A DNA stretch of 21,434 nucleotides from JAJRAG01 sp050010535 (GTDB lineage Archaea; Thermoplasmatota; Thermoplasmata; Methanomassiliicoccales; JACIVX01): assembly GCA_050010535.1 (NCBI GenBank), contig JBEKKT010000034.1, forward strand, positions 1 through 21,434, read 5' to 3'. Shown here piece by piece: positions 6,798-15,258 of this stretch. Position numbers and translations under genes: made by a program. The notes beneath the pieces were generated by a model. That model was not told the DNA's origin and searched no databases. It was given only the letters and a program-made list of their open reading frames with translations. The first letter of the stretch is position 1; the number at the start of each line of letters is the position of its first letter.

Positions 6798-8176
6798 ATC
6801 TCGAAGATCTTGTCAGGATTCATGATGCCGTTCGGATCAAGCGCATTCTTGATCCTCCGCATAATCTCGATACCGACGGCGCCGTGCTCCTCAGGAGCCA
6901 GCTTCTTCTTTTCCAGGCCGATGCCGTGCTCTCCAGTGATCGTGCCGCCCAGGTGCATGGCCATCCTGTTTATCTCATCATGCGCCTTGTGAGCTCTCTC
7001 CGACTCCCCTGGGATCCGGAGGTCCGCCATAAGAAGCGAGTGAAGGTTGCCGTCCCCGGCGTGCCCGTAGGTCGATATCTTAATGTCGTTCTTCTTGCCG
7101 ATCTCCTGGATTCCCTTCAAAGCAGTTGGAATCTTCGAGAGCGGAACCACAATATCCGTCGCGATGGGGGAGGGTTTCAGCCTCGTGAAGGTTGCGAACA
7201 GTCTTTTCCTCGCCATCCACATCGTCTCGAACTCCGCCGGATCGGAAGCCACATCGATGCCGCTGCAGCCTTCTTCCATCGCTATCTTCGTGAGTCGCTT
7301 CAGTGCCTTGTTCACTTCGGTTCTGTCGTCGCCGTCGAACTCAATGAACAACATCGCCTCGGCAGGCGGCAGGTCGACGTGCGCTTCTTCCCTCATGACC
7401 TGCAAGGCAATTGAGTCCAGCAGTTCGATCGCTGCCGGAACGATGCCGGAAGCGATGGTCCTCGCAACGGTCGCGCCTGCAGCCTCAGCGCTGCTGTATT
7501 TCGCCCTTGCTCCCAGCGTCACACGGGGCACTGCCTTCAATTTGAGACTGATCTCCACAATTACACCAAGCGTTCCTTCTGACCGGTTGAAAAGATGCAC
7601 GAGGTCGTAGCCGGATGCGGACTTCCTAGCCTTCGTACCGACTTCCAGAATCCTGCCGTCGGGAAGGACGACCTTCAGACCGAGCAAGTAATCGCCCGTG
7701 ACCCCATATTTCACGGCCCTCATCCCGCTCGCATTCGCGGCCACCATCCCTCCGATGGTGCAAATCTCCCCGCTGGCAGGGTCTGGGGGGAAGAAGAGAC
7801 CGTATTTTCTGAGGTATGCGTTGAGGTCAGCGAATACGACGCCGCATTCGGTCGTGACCATCAGATCCTCCTTGCTAACCGAAAGTATCCTGTTCATTCG
7901 CGTCATGTCAAGAACGATCCCCTTCCTCGTCGGGACACATCCCCCAGTAAGGCAGGATCCGCTGGCCCTTGGGACGACGGGGATCAGATTATTGTTAGCG
8001 ATCTCCAGGATGCCAGAGACTTCTTCGACACTTCCGGGTCTCAGCACGATATCCGGCATGACACCTTTCTTGATCGCGTAGCAGTCGACCGAGTAGCAGA
8101 CAAGGTCCACCGGCTCTGTGGAGGCGTTCTCCTTGCCGACCAGATTGGTGAGTTGATTCATGACTTCATTATCCAT
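6794..8176 (-). CDS. FAD-linked 2-hydroxyacid dehydrogenase (GlcD/D-lactate type)
   Basis: A flavoprotein of about 460 aa that oxidises a 2-hydroxyacid (glycolate, D-lactate or a relative) to the 2-oxoacid. Numbered from the ATG used here, the PCMH-type FAD-binding domain includes PRASGSCLTGG near residues 69-79, GGMVAANASGMRAVKYG near 142-158 and SEGTLGVI near 199. The C-terminal cap domain carries YGHAGDGNLH and TGEHGIGLEKK, the substrate and metal motifs of the family. The ATG at 8176 is preferred; an in-frame GTG at 8185 is possible. The length is normal for GlcD. It forms an overlapping operon with the iron-sulfur gene downstream, so electrons probably flow FAD to Fe-S to a membrane or soluble acceptor. 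The exact substrate is not readable from sequence. Confidence 0.88.
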   Translation of the reverse strand: MDNEVMNQLTNLVGKENASTEPVDLVCYSVDCYAIKKGVMPDIVLRPGSVEEVSGILEIANNNLIPVVPRASGSCLTGGCVPTRKGIVLDMTRMNRILSVSKEDLMVTTECGVVFADLNAYLRKYGLFFPPDPASGEICTIGGMVAANASGMRAVKYGVTGDYLLGLKVVLPDGRILEVGTKARKSASGYDLVHLFNRSEGTLGVIVEISLKLKAVPRVTLGARAKYSSAEAAGATVARTIASGIVPAAIELLDSIALQVMREEAHVDLPPAEAMLFIEFDGDDRTEVNKALKRLTKIAMEEGCSGIDVASDPAEFETMWMARKRLFATFTRLKPSPIATDIVVPLSKIPTALKGIQEIGKKNDIKISTYGHAGDGNLHSLLMADLRIPGESERAHKAHDEINRMAMHLGGTITGEHGIGLEKKKLAPEEHGAVGIEIMRRIKNALDPNGIMNPDKIFEM

Positions 8177-8221
8177 AATGAGCACACTTCCATGCAGGAG
8201 CGCGCCCTGATTAGGCGTGGC

Positions 8222-8229
8222 GGTATATC
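8222..8229 (-). promoter_or_regulatory. TATA box of the glcD-glcF-like operon
   Basis: Leftward the strand reads GAGATATACC. It lies about 50 nt from the ATG at 8176, giving a predicted start near 8199 and a leader of about 24 nt. No other strong box was seen in 8186-8330. Confidence 0.45.
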
Positions 8230-8350
8230 TCGTTTGTCCCTCTGCAGAGTATCTGCGCTCCGGATAGTCTAGACCGTTCAGAAGATTCCGTATTCACCCA
8301 AAGCAGAAACCATGGTATGGAGCACTCAGATTAGACAGCGATAGGGCAAG

Positions 8351-8380
8351 AATAAAAAAACAAAAAATTGAAAAAGAAAA
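8351..8380 (-). terminator. Strong oligo-T terminator after the GldA-like gene
   Basis: Leftward the strand reads a near-continuous T tract (TTTTCTTTTT, then TTTTTTG and TTTTTTTATT) within 15-40 nt of the stop codon at 8393. It is one of the clearest archaeal terminators in the window and separates this gene from the glcD-like operon. Confidence 0.75.
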
Positions 8381-8392
8381 TGGTTTGCAGGT

Positions 8393-9535
8393 CTACCTGC
8401 GCATGAACTTGTCGCGGTACGCCCGGCCCATCGCATCGACGGCCTTCAGCGCGTCCACGCATCTGTCCACGGTCATCTCGAACGGCTCGTTGTGGGCATA
8501 CGGGTGACCTGGGTTGCAGGTTCCGGCCATGCACATCGGCAGGTCGTCGAATGTGGTACCAATCTCTTCCAGCGTCACTGGCAGACCGACACTCAAGGCG
8601 AAGTTGTACACTTCCTCGATGAGGGCCTTCGGCCTGTTCTCCATGACCAGCTGAGCGAGCGTGCCAATGCAGACTAGGTCACCGTGCTCGGGCTTCGGCG
8701 CTTTCATTCTACCCGGCGATGCAGTCAAACCGTCGTGGATTCCGTGTGCGGCAGCAAGACCACCGCTCTCGAATCCGAGACCGCTGAGCAGAGTGTTCGC
8801 CTGCGCGACGTTCTCATATGCTTCCGTTATAGCCTGTCTTTCATTGGCTATTTTCGCCTGGTATCCAAAGTTGTATATGGTCTCGTAGCAGAGTTGTGCT
8901 AGCCTTGTCGCTGTGAATGGCGGCAATCCGCCGTCGATCAGTGCGTTCGGGGCTCGAGCCTCTGCGCACGCCTCGGCCTCGAACCGAGTTGCCAGGGCGT
9001 CACCCATACCGGCTACCAGCCACTTTGCGGGCGCCTTTACTGAAATGTCCGTTGGGACAATGACGATCTCAGGACTCCTGTAATAAAACAGAACCGCCTC
9101 AACGACATGCTTCGCGTCATACTGAACTGATAGCGCGCTGCACGGTGCGTCCGTAGATGGTATCGTGTTGATCAGTGCGATCGGCTTATTAGCACCATAT
9201 TCCTTGCTTGCAACCGCCTTGGCGAGGTCCATAATCGAACCTCCACCAACACCCACCACGAAGTCGGCTCCCTTCTCCTTGACCTTCGCGGTCAATCGGG
9301 TAATCTCAGGCTTTGTACAGTATCGAACACCCTTTTCCATGTGGACTATCTCGAGTCCATGTGTTTCGAAGTCCTCCTTCATATCTTTCTCGACACTGTT
9401 AATGGAGCGCTCTCCACCCATAACCAATGCCTTCGTACCCAGGAGTGCCTTCCGTCTGCCTAACTCCTTTACTGCACCAGGACCGATAATGTACCGATTC
9501 GGTGCGGCCATTACTTTAATTCTAGTTTTCAACAT
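8393..9535 (-). CDS. Glycerol dehydrogenase-family (GldA) metal-dependent dehydrogenase
   Basis: A 380-aa protein of the iron/zinc-containing group III dehydrogenases. Residues 95-103 hold the NAD-binding GVGGGSIMD motif. Metal ligands match the GldA pattern: Asp179 (GMGDALATRFE), a His in AAAHGIHDG (264 or 267) and His284 (PEHGD). The N-terminus RYIIGPGAVKELG is typical of GldA and the related sn-glycerol-1-phosphate dehydrogenase, but the spacing and ATRFEAEAC segment fit GldA better. It would interconvert glycerol or another diol with the ketone using NAD. The ATG at 9535 follows a G-rich stretch; an internal ATG eight codons later is possible. Two upstream TATA candidates suggest separate transcription from the deacetylase gene. 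Confidence 0.85.
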   Translation of the reverse strand: MLKTRIKVMAAPNRYIIGPGAVKELGRRKALLGTKALVMGGERSINSVEKDMKEDFETHGLEIVHMEKGVRYCTKPEITRLTAKVKEKGADFVVGVGGGSIMDLAKAVASKEYGANKPIALINTIPSTDAPCSALSVQYDAKHVVEAVLFYYRSPEIVIVPTDISVKAPAKWLVAGMGDALATRFEAEACAEARAPNALIDGGLPPFTATRLAQLCYETIYNFGYQAKIANERQAITEAYENVAQANTLLSGLGFESGGLAAAHGIHDGLTASPGRMKAPKPEHGDLVCIGTLAQLVMENRPKALIEEVYNFALSVGLPVTLEEIGTTFDDLPMCMAGTCNPGHPYAHNEPFEMTVDRCVDALKAVDAMGRAYRDKFMRR

Positions 9536-9637
9536 CGGGTCTATTATCCCCCCTACTTAGAAAGTATAAACTCAACGGTTTAATAAGTTTTTCAGTTAAG
9601 AAAGATACCTTCGCTGACAAACCTAGCCCCAAGAGAG

Positions 9638-9645
9638 TATATAAA
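9638..9645 (-). promoter_or_regulatory. Consensus TATA box (TTTATATA) upstream of the GldA-like gene
   Basis: Leftward it reads TTTATATA, an ideal archaeal box, predicting a start near 9612 and a leader of about 80 nt. A second box (TTTATAC, 9564-9570) lies closer and would give a very short leader, so tandem promoters are possible. Confidence 0.5.
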
Positions 9646-9713
9646 CCTATGGAATCACCCGTGTTCGCATTCAATTCATTCGAAAAACGGTTTTTGCGTA
9701 TCCAGAAATGATC

Positions 9714-9733
9714 TATGAGAAGAGAAAAGGGAA
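9714..9733 (-). terminator. Pyrimidine tract after the deacetylase gene
   Basis: Leftward the sequence reads CCTTCCCTTTTCTCTTCTCA, starting about 20 nt after the stop at 9755. A plausible weak archaeal terminator. Confidence 0.3.
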
Positions 9734-9754
9734 GGAGATGCCCAGCTAGCCCGA

Positions 9755-10585
9755 TTAGTGACTCTCGAGCCAATACTCAGCGATCTCGATCGGTTTCGCG
9801 ATCCAAACTTTGCCCTTCTTCTTCATCTTCTTGATCAGCCTGCCAAGCATCCTGACCCTCGAGGGGCGACCCATGACTTGTGGATGCATTACAATCGTCA
9901 TCAGGGCGCCGTCGTCGTACAGACCCTCGAACTCCTCTGACCATATGTCGAGGACATCTTCCTGGCTCGCAATTCCACTCTGATATTCGAGGGGCGGGAA
10001 GAAGTTGAACGCGAAATAGGTCCAGTCCATGGTCAGCCAGTTGAACGGAATTTCGACAATCTTGCCCTTCTTCTGCTGGTGGATGTACGGAGTGTCCCAA
10101 GCCATCTGGTTGCTCTCGTACGCGAACCCGTGCTCAACGAGCATGTCGAGCGTCCGGGGGCTTATGTCGAACGCAGGAGCCCTATATCCCTTCGGTTCCG
10201 CACCGATAACCGCCTCGAGAGCCTCCAGCCCTTTCTCCAGCTCCATGCGCTCGCCCTCCGCACTAAGTCTGGACGGATTGAGGTGCGCGTAGCCGTGGTG
10301 ACCGACCTCGTTCCCCCGCTTCGCTATGTCCTTCACGAGATCGGGGTGCTCTTCCGCCAGCAAGCCAGGCACATAGAACGCGCCCTTCAGCTCCTCAGCG
10401 TCTAGGAATCTCAGCATTCTCGGTATCGCAACGTTGTAGTCGTACTGCCCCTGCGAAAGAACAACGGGGCTGTAGGGTTCTCCTTCCTTGACCGCTCCCG
10501 TGCGTCTCATGATGTTCTTCCAGGAAATGTCACTGTCACAATCGAACGTCAAACAGACCGCACACTTCGCGCCATTCTTCCACAT
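9755..10585 (-). CDS. Polysaccharide deacetylase family protein (NodB/CE4, PgdA/PuuE-like)
   Basis: A 276-aa cytoplasmic protein with the NodB fold. Motifs: TFDCDSD at residues 13-19 (catalytic Asp15 and metal Asp17), HHGYAH at 96-101 (metal His97 and His101), RAPAFD at 135-140, and a late MHPQVMGRPSR with the active-site His. There is no signal peptide, and the arrangement resembles Helicobacter PgdA and PuuE-type amidohydrolases rather than secreted chitin deacetylases. These act on small amides or acylated sugars. It starts the leftward metabolic run and is divergent from the 2-hydroxyacid dehydrogenase, with about 130 nt between the two start codons. No strong ribosome site precedes the ATG. 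Confidence 0.82.
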   Translation of the reverse strand: MWKNGAKCAVCLTFDCDSDISWKNIMRRTGAVKEGEPYSPVVLSQGQYDYNVAIPRMLRFLDAEELKGAFYVPGLLAEEHPDLVKDIAKRGNEVGHHGYAHLNPSRLSAEGERMELEKGLEALEAVIGAEPKGYRAPAFDISPRTLDMLVEHGFAYESNQMAWDTPYIHQQKKGKIVEIPFNWLTMDWTYFAFNFFPPLEYQSGIASQEDVLDIWSEEFEGLYDDGALMTIVMHPQVMGRPSRVRMLGRLIKKMKKKGKVWIAKPIEIAEYWLESH

Positions 10586-10653
10586 CGTTCTACCGACCCG
10601 TCATGTTCGATTCGAGTCTTAATCCCTTTGAATGCACAATTCTCGAGGCACCC

Positions 10654-10661
10654 GTTAAATA
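10654..10661 (+). promoter_or_regulatory. TATA box of the D-2-hydroxyacid dehydrogenase
   Basis: GTTAAATATC sits about 58 nt before the chosen ATG at 10715, predicting a start near 10685 and a 30-nt leader that carries the ribosome site. Confidence 0.45.
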
Positions 10662-10714
10662 TCAAAAGAGACCTGAATCAATCAAGTCAAGGATGTCGAC
10701 CTGGAGATGCCTGG

Positions 10715-11668
10715 ATGAATATCGTGTTTTCGGAGCTGTCGGACCACGTTGACCTCATCAGAAACGCTTTCCCTGACGATGAATTAGTTATATTCGATCA
10801 CCCGCTCGAAGAACGACAGCTTGTTGAGGCTTCGAGGGACGCGGAGATCATTTCGGTGTTCATATACACGCCAGTGACGAGAACGGTGATCGACTCCCTT
10901 CCAGGCTTGCGGTTGATTGCCACAAGGAGCGTGGGCTTCGACCACATTTCTGCGAAGTATGCCATAGAGAGAGGCATCATCGTTTGCCACGTCCCCGACT
11001 ACGGGGCGCACGTCGTAGCGGAACACGTATTCGCACTTCTGCTTGCCTGCGCCAGAAAGATACCTTCAGCGAACGCCTTCGTCAAGGGCGAGAAGAGGTT
11101 CGACTTCTCCCCATTCCTAGGCCTCGAGCTGAGAGACAAGACGTTGGGCGTGGTTGGTACAGGTAAGATCGGAGCGGCCGTCATTGATATCGCCGAGGGA
11201 TTCGGAATGAAGGTCATAGCATACGATGTCTACGAGAACAAGAGCCTCGCGACGAAATACGGGTTCCCGTACCTGCCCCTCGACGAGGTCCTTGAGAAGA
11301 GCGACTTTGTCACACTCCACACCCCTTTGACTGCGGAGACACACCACTTCATAGATGCGAGGGCGATCTCGAAGATGAAGAAGGGAAGCATCCTCATCAA
11401 CGCCTCGAGGGGCGGGGTGCTAGACAGCAAAGCCCTGACGGATTCCTTGGAGTCGGGTCATCTTTGGGGCGCTGGAATTGATGTGCTCGAGGACGAAACG
11501 CATCCGGAGAACGACCCCTTGCTTGAAGCGCCGAACCTGATAATCACGCCGCATTCCGCATTCTACACTAAAGAGGTACTCTTGAGAATCACGGAGCTCA
11601 CGATTGAGACGATTCGCTCGTTCAAGGCAGGAAACCCCGTGAACAGGATACCTTCTGAGTATCTGTAG
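10715..11668 (+). CDS. NAD-dependent D-2-hydroxyacid dehydrogenase
   Basis: A 317-aa enzyme that reduces 2-oxoacids to D-2-hydroxyacids (D-lactate, glycerate or similar). It shows the NAD-binding GTGKIG (148-153) and the catalytic triad Arg232 (ASRGGVLD), Glu259 (DVLED) and His280 (ITPHSAF). The SVGFDHI segment and overall layout resemble fermentative D-lactate dehydrogenase. The ATG at 10715 is chosen over an in-frame ATG 29 codons upstream because GGAGATG lies 6-12 nt before it, the TATA box fits, and the extra N-terminus has no family match. It is divergent from the deacetylase and its 3' end is only 8 nt from the convergent antiporter. With the FAD-linked enzyme nearby it could form a hydroxyacid/oxoacid cycle, by inference. 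Confidence 0.85.
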   Translation: MNIVFSELSDHVDLIRNAFPDDELVIFDHPLEERQLVEASRDAEIISVFIYTPVTRTVIDSLPGLRLIATRSVGFDHISAKYAIERGIIVCHVPDYGAHVVAEHVFALLLACARKIPSANAFVKGEKRFDFSPFLGLELRDKTLGVVGTGKIGAAVIDIAEGFGMKVIAYDVYENKSLATKYGFPYLPLDEVLEKSDFVTLHTPLTAETHHFIDARAISKMKKGSILINASRGGVLDSKALTDSLESGHLWGAGIDVLEDETHPENDPLLEAPNLIITPHSAFYTKEVLLRITELTIETIRSFKAGNPVNRIPSEYL

Positions 11669-11676
11669 CGTTAGGG

Positions 11677-12732
11677 TCAGAACCTGGCTATCCTTCCCAT
11701 TTTCGACCTGAACGCATACGTAAGAAGCGGAGGCGCCACCAACGTCGTGAGTAAGGACATGAACACGACGACCGAGAACATGTCGCCAGAGATCGACCCG
11801 ATCGACAGTCCGACCGACGCGATGATCAGCCCGACCTCTCCCCTCGGGACCATCCCGACGCCGACGATCGTTGCCGACTTTGCTCCAAGTCTGTAGGCAC
11901 CGACAGCGCATCCGACGAACTTCGTCGCAATGGCAACGAACGTTATCAGCAATGCCAGTATCGCAACTCCACCGAATGTAGAGAGATTGACCGATATTCC
12001 GATGTAGAGGAAGAAGAAAGGAACGAGGAACTCGTTTATCGCCTCGAATTGCTCCCCGACCTGGAACAGATCCTTGAACTCCGCAAAAATCATCCCAGCG
12101 AGGAACGCACCGACAATCGCCGCCAATCCAACGTATGATGCCATCGCAGACAGGCCGAAGCATACGATGAGCGCGACGGCAAGAGGGCTTATCTTGCGCC
12201 TCAGTCCGACTAGCTGGGGAGCGGTCTTGAACTCAGGGGCATACCTCCTCACCCTCGGCAGCAGCCCCGACCCGACGAAGACGACCGCAACGACAAAGAG
12301 CACCGCCAGCCCGGCAAAGAAAGCGGTAAGCTCGGTCTTCTCCGTCTGGACCGTCATTGCCGCACCGATGAAGAGCGCCTCTATCTGGGGGTGACCGGAG
12401 TATACGATCAGAAGATAACCGAAGATGAAGGGGAATATCACACCCAGAACCGCGACGAGGATCGCGTTCCCGCCGACCTTTCTCAGCTCGCTGAAAGGAG
12501 TCTCGAGACCGATGGCGAAAAGTAGGAAGATGACGCCTAGCTCTGCGAGAACGCTGAGCACCTCGATGTTCGTAGCGAGCTGGAGAAAATCGAAAAGGAA
12601 CGTATTGCCGATGACTATTCCGGCAATGATCTCTCCGATGACCGGCGGCAGGTGGATGAATTCGAAGAATATGGCCGCGATCTTCGCGAAGAGGATGAGA
12701 ACAAAGAGCTGGAACAGTATCAACTCAATCAA
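11677..12732 (-). CDS. CPA2-family cation/proton antiporter lacking the TM4-TM5 ion-binding segment
   Basis: A 351-aa membrane protein with about ten hydrophobic segments. It shows family hallmarks: LPPVIGEIIAGIVIG (29-43), LLFAIGLET (70-78), Lys271 in the TM10-like segment (IATKFVG) and VPRGEVGLI (295-303). Relatives near 390-400 aa have, after the GAAMTATS-type helix, a stretch ending in the conserved AAVIDDVLG with the ion-carrying Asp pair. Here FIGAAMT at 121-127 runs straight into VQTEKTELTAFFAG, so about 45 residues including the Asp pair are absent, with the frame kept. Normal exchange is therefore doubtful. The start is TTG, fixed by GGTGAGGTG at a 6-nt spacing. It converges on the hydroxyacid dehydrogenase gene. 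Confidence 0.85.
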   Translation of the reverse strand: MIELILFQLFVLILFAKIAAIFFEFIHLPPVIGEIIAGIVIGNTFLFDFLQLATNIEVLSVLAELGVIFLLFAIGLETPFSELRKVGGNAILVAVLGVIFPFIFGYLLIVYSGHPQIEALFIGAAMTVQTEKTELTAFFAGLAVLFVVAVVFVGSGLLPRVRRYAPEFKTAPQLVGLRRKISPLAVALIVCFGLSAMASYVGLAAIVGAFLAGMIFAEFKDLFQVGEQFEAINEFLVPFFFLYIGISVNLSTFGGVAILALLITFVAIATKFVGCAVGAYRLGAKSATIVGVGMVPRGEVGLIIASVGLSIGSISGDMFSVVVFMSLLTTLVAPPLLTYAFRSKMGRIARF

Positions 12733-12848
12733 GGTTCCACCTCACCAAGAGATCGAAACACGAAGTCTGCATCCCATACCCGTGTCCATTATAGAGTATT
12801 GGCACATGAATCTTACCCTTCACCGCGGAAAACAGGGGTGAAGTGAGG

Positions 12849-14357
12849 CTACGGCTCGGGCAGACCGCTGGTCGAATGCGATGTCTTCAAGCGGACCGCC
12901 TCGAGTCGGGTCGCAAGCTCCATCGTCCCGATCTCCTCCGCGAAGTACCCTTGCACGAGTTCGATCGCCTCCTTGGGTAGGCCGTCCGCTAACAGTTCCA
13001 CAGACGGCTCCAGGAGGCCGAGTGGCCCATGCGGCAGCCGGTCAGCCTGCTCTTCAAAGACTGCCTCGACAGAAGGTGCGTCGTACCAGTCTCTCATCGC
13101 CCCGCCCGCGGTCGAATCGTGGCCCATGAGATACGCGCTGGCCTGTTTGGACAGGCCCGACCGACGGCACGCCGTCGCGACCCAATGTCGGAGGTCTACC
13201 ATCCTTAGGACGGGCAGCTGCCACTTCAACCTCATCCGGGTCCAATGAACCTGAAGTGATGACGTGTTGTTCTCCCTCGATGGTTCTAGTCTGCCCGTGC
13301 ACGACCGCCATGGCAGTATTGACCTTTCCGGCATCGCTTCCGGCGCAGCCCGACGCCATGCCTCGAGGGCTTCGACCACATCGGGTGCAAGACGTACCGC
13401 CACTGGTGCCGAGGTCTTGAACCCCGCCTCGGTGCCGTCCGCCACGATCGTGACCGGCCGTCCTGCAGTGTCGTACCTGACGTGATGCCACTTGAGAAGG
13501 CAGACATGCGACGGCCTCCAGCCGTGCTGGGCGATGAGGAGCCATAGAAGGCGCAGATACAGATCCAGTTCGTGGACCAGTGCACCAGCCCACGATTTCA
13601 CAGTCTCATCGGACGGGCTCTCTCTGCGTCGAGGCGGTGGCAACCGGCCCAGGTCCCTCTTCGCATCCAGCGGCCAGGGCAGATTGAGACCGGGGATCCA
13701 GACCATCTTGAGCTCCGTGAGGGTGGACCGCCACGACGGTCTCGGTATGCTCCCCAAGTGCTCGACCAGGATCCGTTTTCCACTAGGACCCGCCAACTGT
13801 CGTCGTGTGAACGAGTCGAGATGCATCTCCTTCGCGAACCGACGGAATGCGCTACTGCACCTTTCGAGGGTCGACGACCGCAGCCGCACCCTCGAGGTCT
13901 CAACGAAGCGCCTCAGGACATCCTCAGCTCTCACGGTAGAATCGCCCGCGTCCGAATTGAGAGCGTCCAGTGCCGATTCGCCTTCGCCTGTCCCGAGGGG
14001 GTTGTGCTCAGCGATGCTGAGGTCTCGGGATTCATTGTTTTCCTGTCCTGGCCGTGAGTTGTCCCCTTCCTCGCGGCCTGCTGCGATATCGGGAGGAGAA
14101 GGGATAAAGACTGTGCCGAAATCCTCATTCGTGGTCAGGGACGCTTCGCCTCCCGCCTGCTGGCCGTTTGTGTCTGTTGCCTGGCTACGCCTCTTCATCT
14201 CCGCATCCTCATCTTCAGAGGTGCCACATTCCTGGACCAGCTCCTCAGCATTCTGCTCGATCTCGTCTACGAAGGCCTTTGCCTCCTCTTTCGGAAAACC
14301 AGCTTCGATGTGGGCCGATTCGAGGTCGCTTAACGCCTTTTCGATTCTTCGGTGCAT
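12849..14357 (-). CDS. Divergent tyrosine recombinase with long acidic N-terminus
   Basis: A 502-aa protein. Residues 1-140 are acidic and low-complexity, probably disordered. A core-binding domain follows (about 145-235, RLRSSTLERCSSAFRRFAKE), then a catalytic domain: Arg in HGWRPSHVCLLKW, then VDLRHWVATACRR, where the first His of the HxxRH box is Asp, then LMGHDSTAGGAMRDWYD with the distal His and a candidate nucleophile Tyr. The set R, R-H, H, Y is complete apart from the box I/II substitution. The gene is more GC-rich than its neighbours, which suggests transfer. The ATG has GAGGATG 7-13 nt upstream. It is divergent from a winged-helix gene, typical of integrase/regulator modules. It could act in integration or be a host-fixed recombinase. 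Confidence 0.72.
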   Translation of the reverse strand: MHRRIEKALSDLESAHIEAGFPKEEAKAFVDEIEQNAEELVQECGTSEDEDAEMKRRSQATDTNGQQAGGEASLTTNEDFGTVFIPSPPDIAAGREEGDNSRPGQENNESRDLSIAEHNPLGTGEGESALDALNSDAGDSTVRAEDVLRRFVETSRVRLRSSTLERCSSAFRRFAKEMHLDSFTRRQLAGPSGKRILVEHLGSIPRPSWRSTLTELKMVWIPGLNLPWPLDAKRDLGRLPPPRRRESPSDETVKSWAGALVHELDLYLRLLWLLIAQHGWRPSHVCLLKWHHVRYDTAGRPVTIVADGTEAGFKTSAPVAVRLAPDVVEALEAWRRAAPEAMPERSILPWRSCTGRLEPSRENNTSSLQVHWTRMRLKWQLPVLRMVDLRHWVATACRRSGLSKQASAYLMGHDSTAGGAMRDWYDAPSVEAVFEEQADRLPHGPLGLLEPSVELLADGLPKEAIELVQGYFAEEIGTMELATRLEAVRLKTSHSTSGLPEP

Positions 14358-14495
14358 TGTGCATCCTCAGGATCTGCATATTTCTCCTGGCTACACTTCT
14401 GTAGAAAAGGGCTCGCTCAAAGACCCCGTTCTGAGACAGTGGCAAATTCCGAAACAACTATCTGGCCGGAGTCTATTGTTCCATTCGTGTCTAAG

Positions 14496-15140
14496 ATGAC
14501 GAAGAGCGCGAAGCGCTTGCCAATACTCCTTGTACTTCTCGACCATTGTACGCATCCACTCAACGCGAATCGGATCCGTCTTCTGCTGCGAAAGATGAAT
14601 ATGAAGGTCGTGGGAGACGATATCTGGGATGTCAGCGTCTCCAGTGGAGCAGTCGGAAAAATGTGTGAAGATCTCAAAAGGGTAGGGCTTGTTGAGTCGG
14701 AAATGGCGAAACCACCCCGCAGGAAACAGGAGACCCCTCACTACTTCCTACCTTTAAATGACAAAGAGAAGATGCTGCGTGTCACTCGGTTGCTTCTCGA
14801 CAAATGCGGAAGACTGTTTGTCACAAGCAAATACGCAAAAACCGCCATCGACAGGCTGGTAGTCCCGGCTGCTGAAAATGCACTTGGGATGAAATTGGAT
14901 TCTAGTGTCCGGGTGCAGATCAAGGAAATCTGCTCGGCTTCCCCGGGCGCCCTGAGAAGGGTTCTGGACCCTCACCTCAGTCATGCTTTAATGAACATCG
15001 CAACCCATAATGGCGAGAACCCCTCCTCGAACAGCTTGTTGGACTACCTGAGGTCTGCCCACATCCTTGACATCGCAGATAAGTCAATGATCTTGGCTCA
15101 AAAGGGGAGACTAACACCGGTTATTCAGAAAACAGGTTGA
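14496..15140 (+). CDS. Winged-helix-like DNA-binding protein, 214 aa
   Basis: The N-terminal 100 residues look like a winged helix-turn-helix. LPILLVLLDHCTHPLNANRI is a first helix pair, VSSGAVGKMCEDLKRVGLVE a recognition helix, and HYFLPLN a wing strand. The remaining 115 residues are helical and not recognised. The ATG at 14496 is chosen; the frame is open a further 48 codons upstream, but that extension is Ser/Cys/Trp-rich, overlaps the divergent integrase start and looks non-coding. No clear ribosome site was seen, so the start is uncertain. Its placement, divergent from a recombinase, suggests a regulator of that element. A T-run terminator follows. Confidence 0.65.
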   Translation: MTKSAKRLPILLVLLDHCTHPLNANRIRLLLRKMNMKVVGDDIWDVSVSSGAVGKMCEDLKRVGLVESEMAKPPRRKQETPHYFLPLNDKEKMLRVTRLLLDKCGRLFVTSKYAKTAIDRLVVPAAENALGMKLDSSVRVQIKEICSASPGALRRVLDPHLSHALMNIATHNGENPSSNSLLDYLRSAHILDIADKSMILAQKGRLTPVIQKTG

Positions 15141-15200
15141 TTCTTGCCGATCGCCCAACGCCTCCGAAAGCATCAGGCTACTAGAGGTGGGAATTAGGCT

Positions 15201-15211
15201 CCTTCTTTTTT
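15201..15211 (+). terminator. T-run terminator after the winged-helix gene
   Basis: CCTTCTTTTTT lies 60 nt after the stop codon and before the convergent HTH gene. Confidence 0.45.
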
Positions 15212-15258
15212 GGTTCAGTCTTCAGGGGTCATTACGGGTCCGACTCGGTGAACTGCAA

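Noticed and set aside
9638..9740. Rightward transcript from the TATATAAA box with a 13-codon ORF
   Set aside because: The ORF is trivially short and runs antisense into the deacetylase; the box works better leftward for the GldA-like gene.
13054..13593. Open frames on both strands inside the integrase gene
   Set aside because: GC-rich codon shadow of the 502-aa recombinase; no recognisable motifs.
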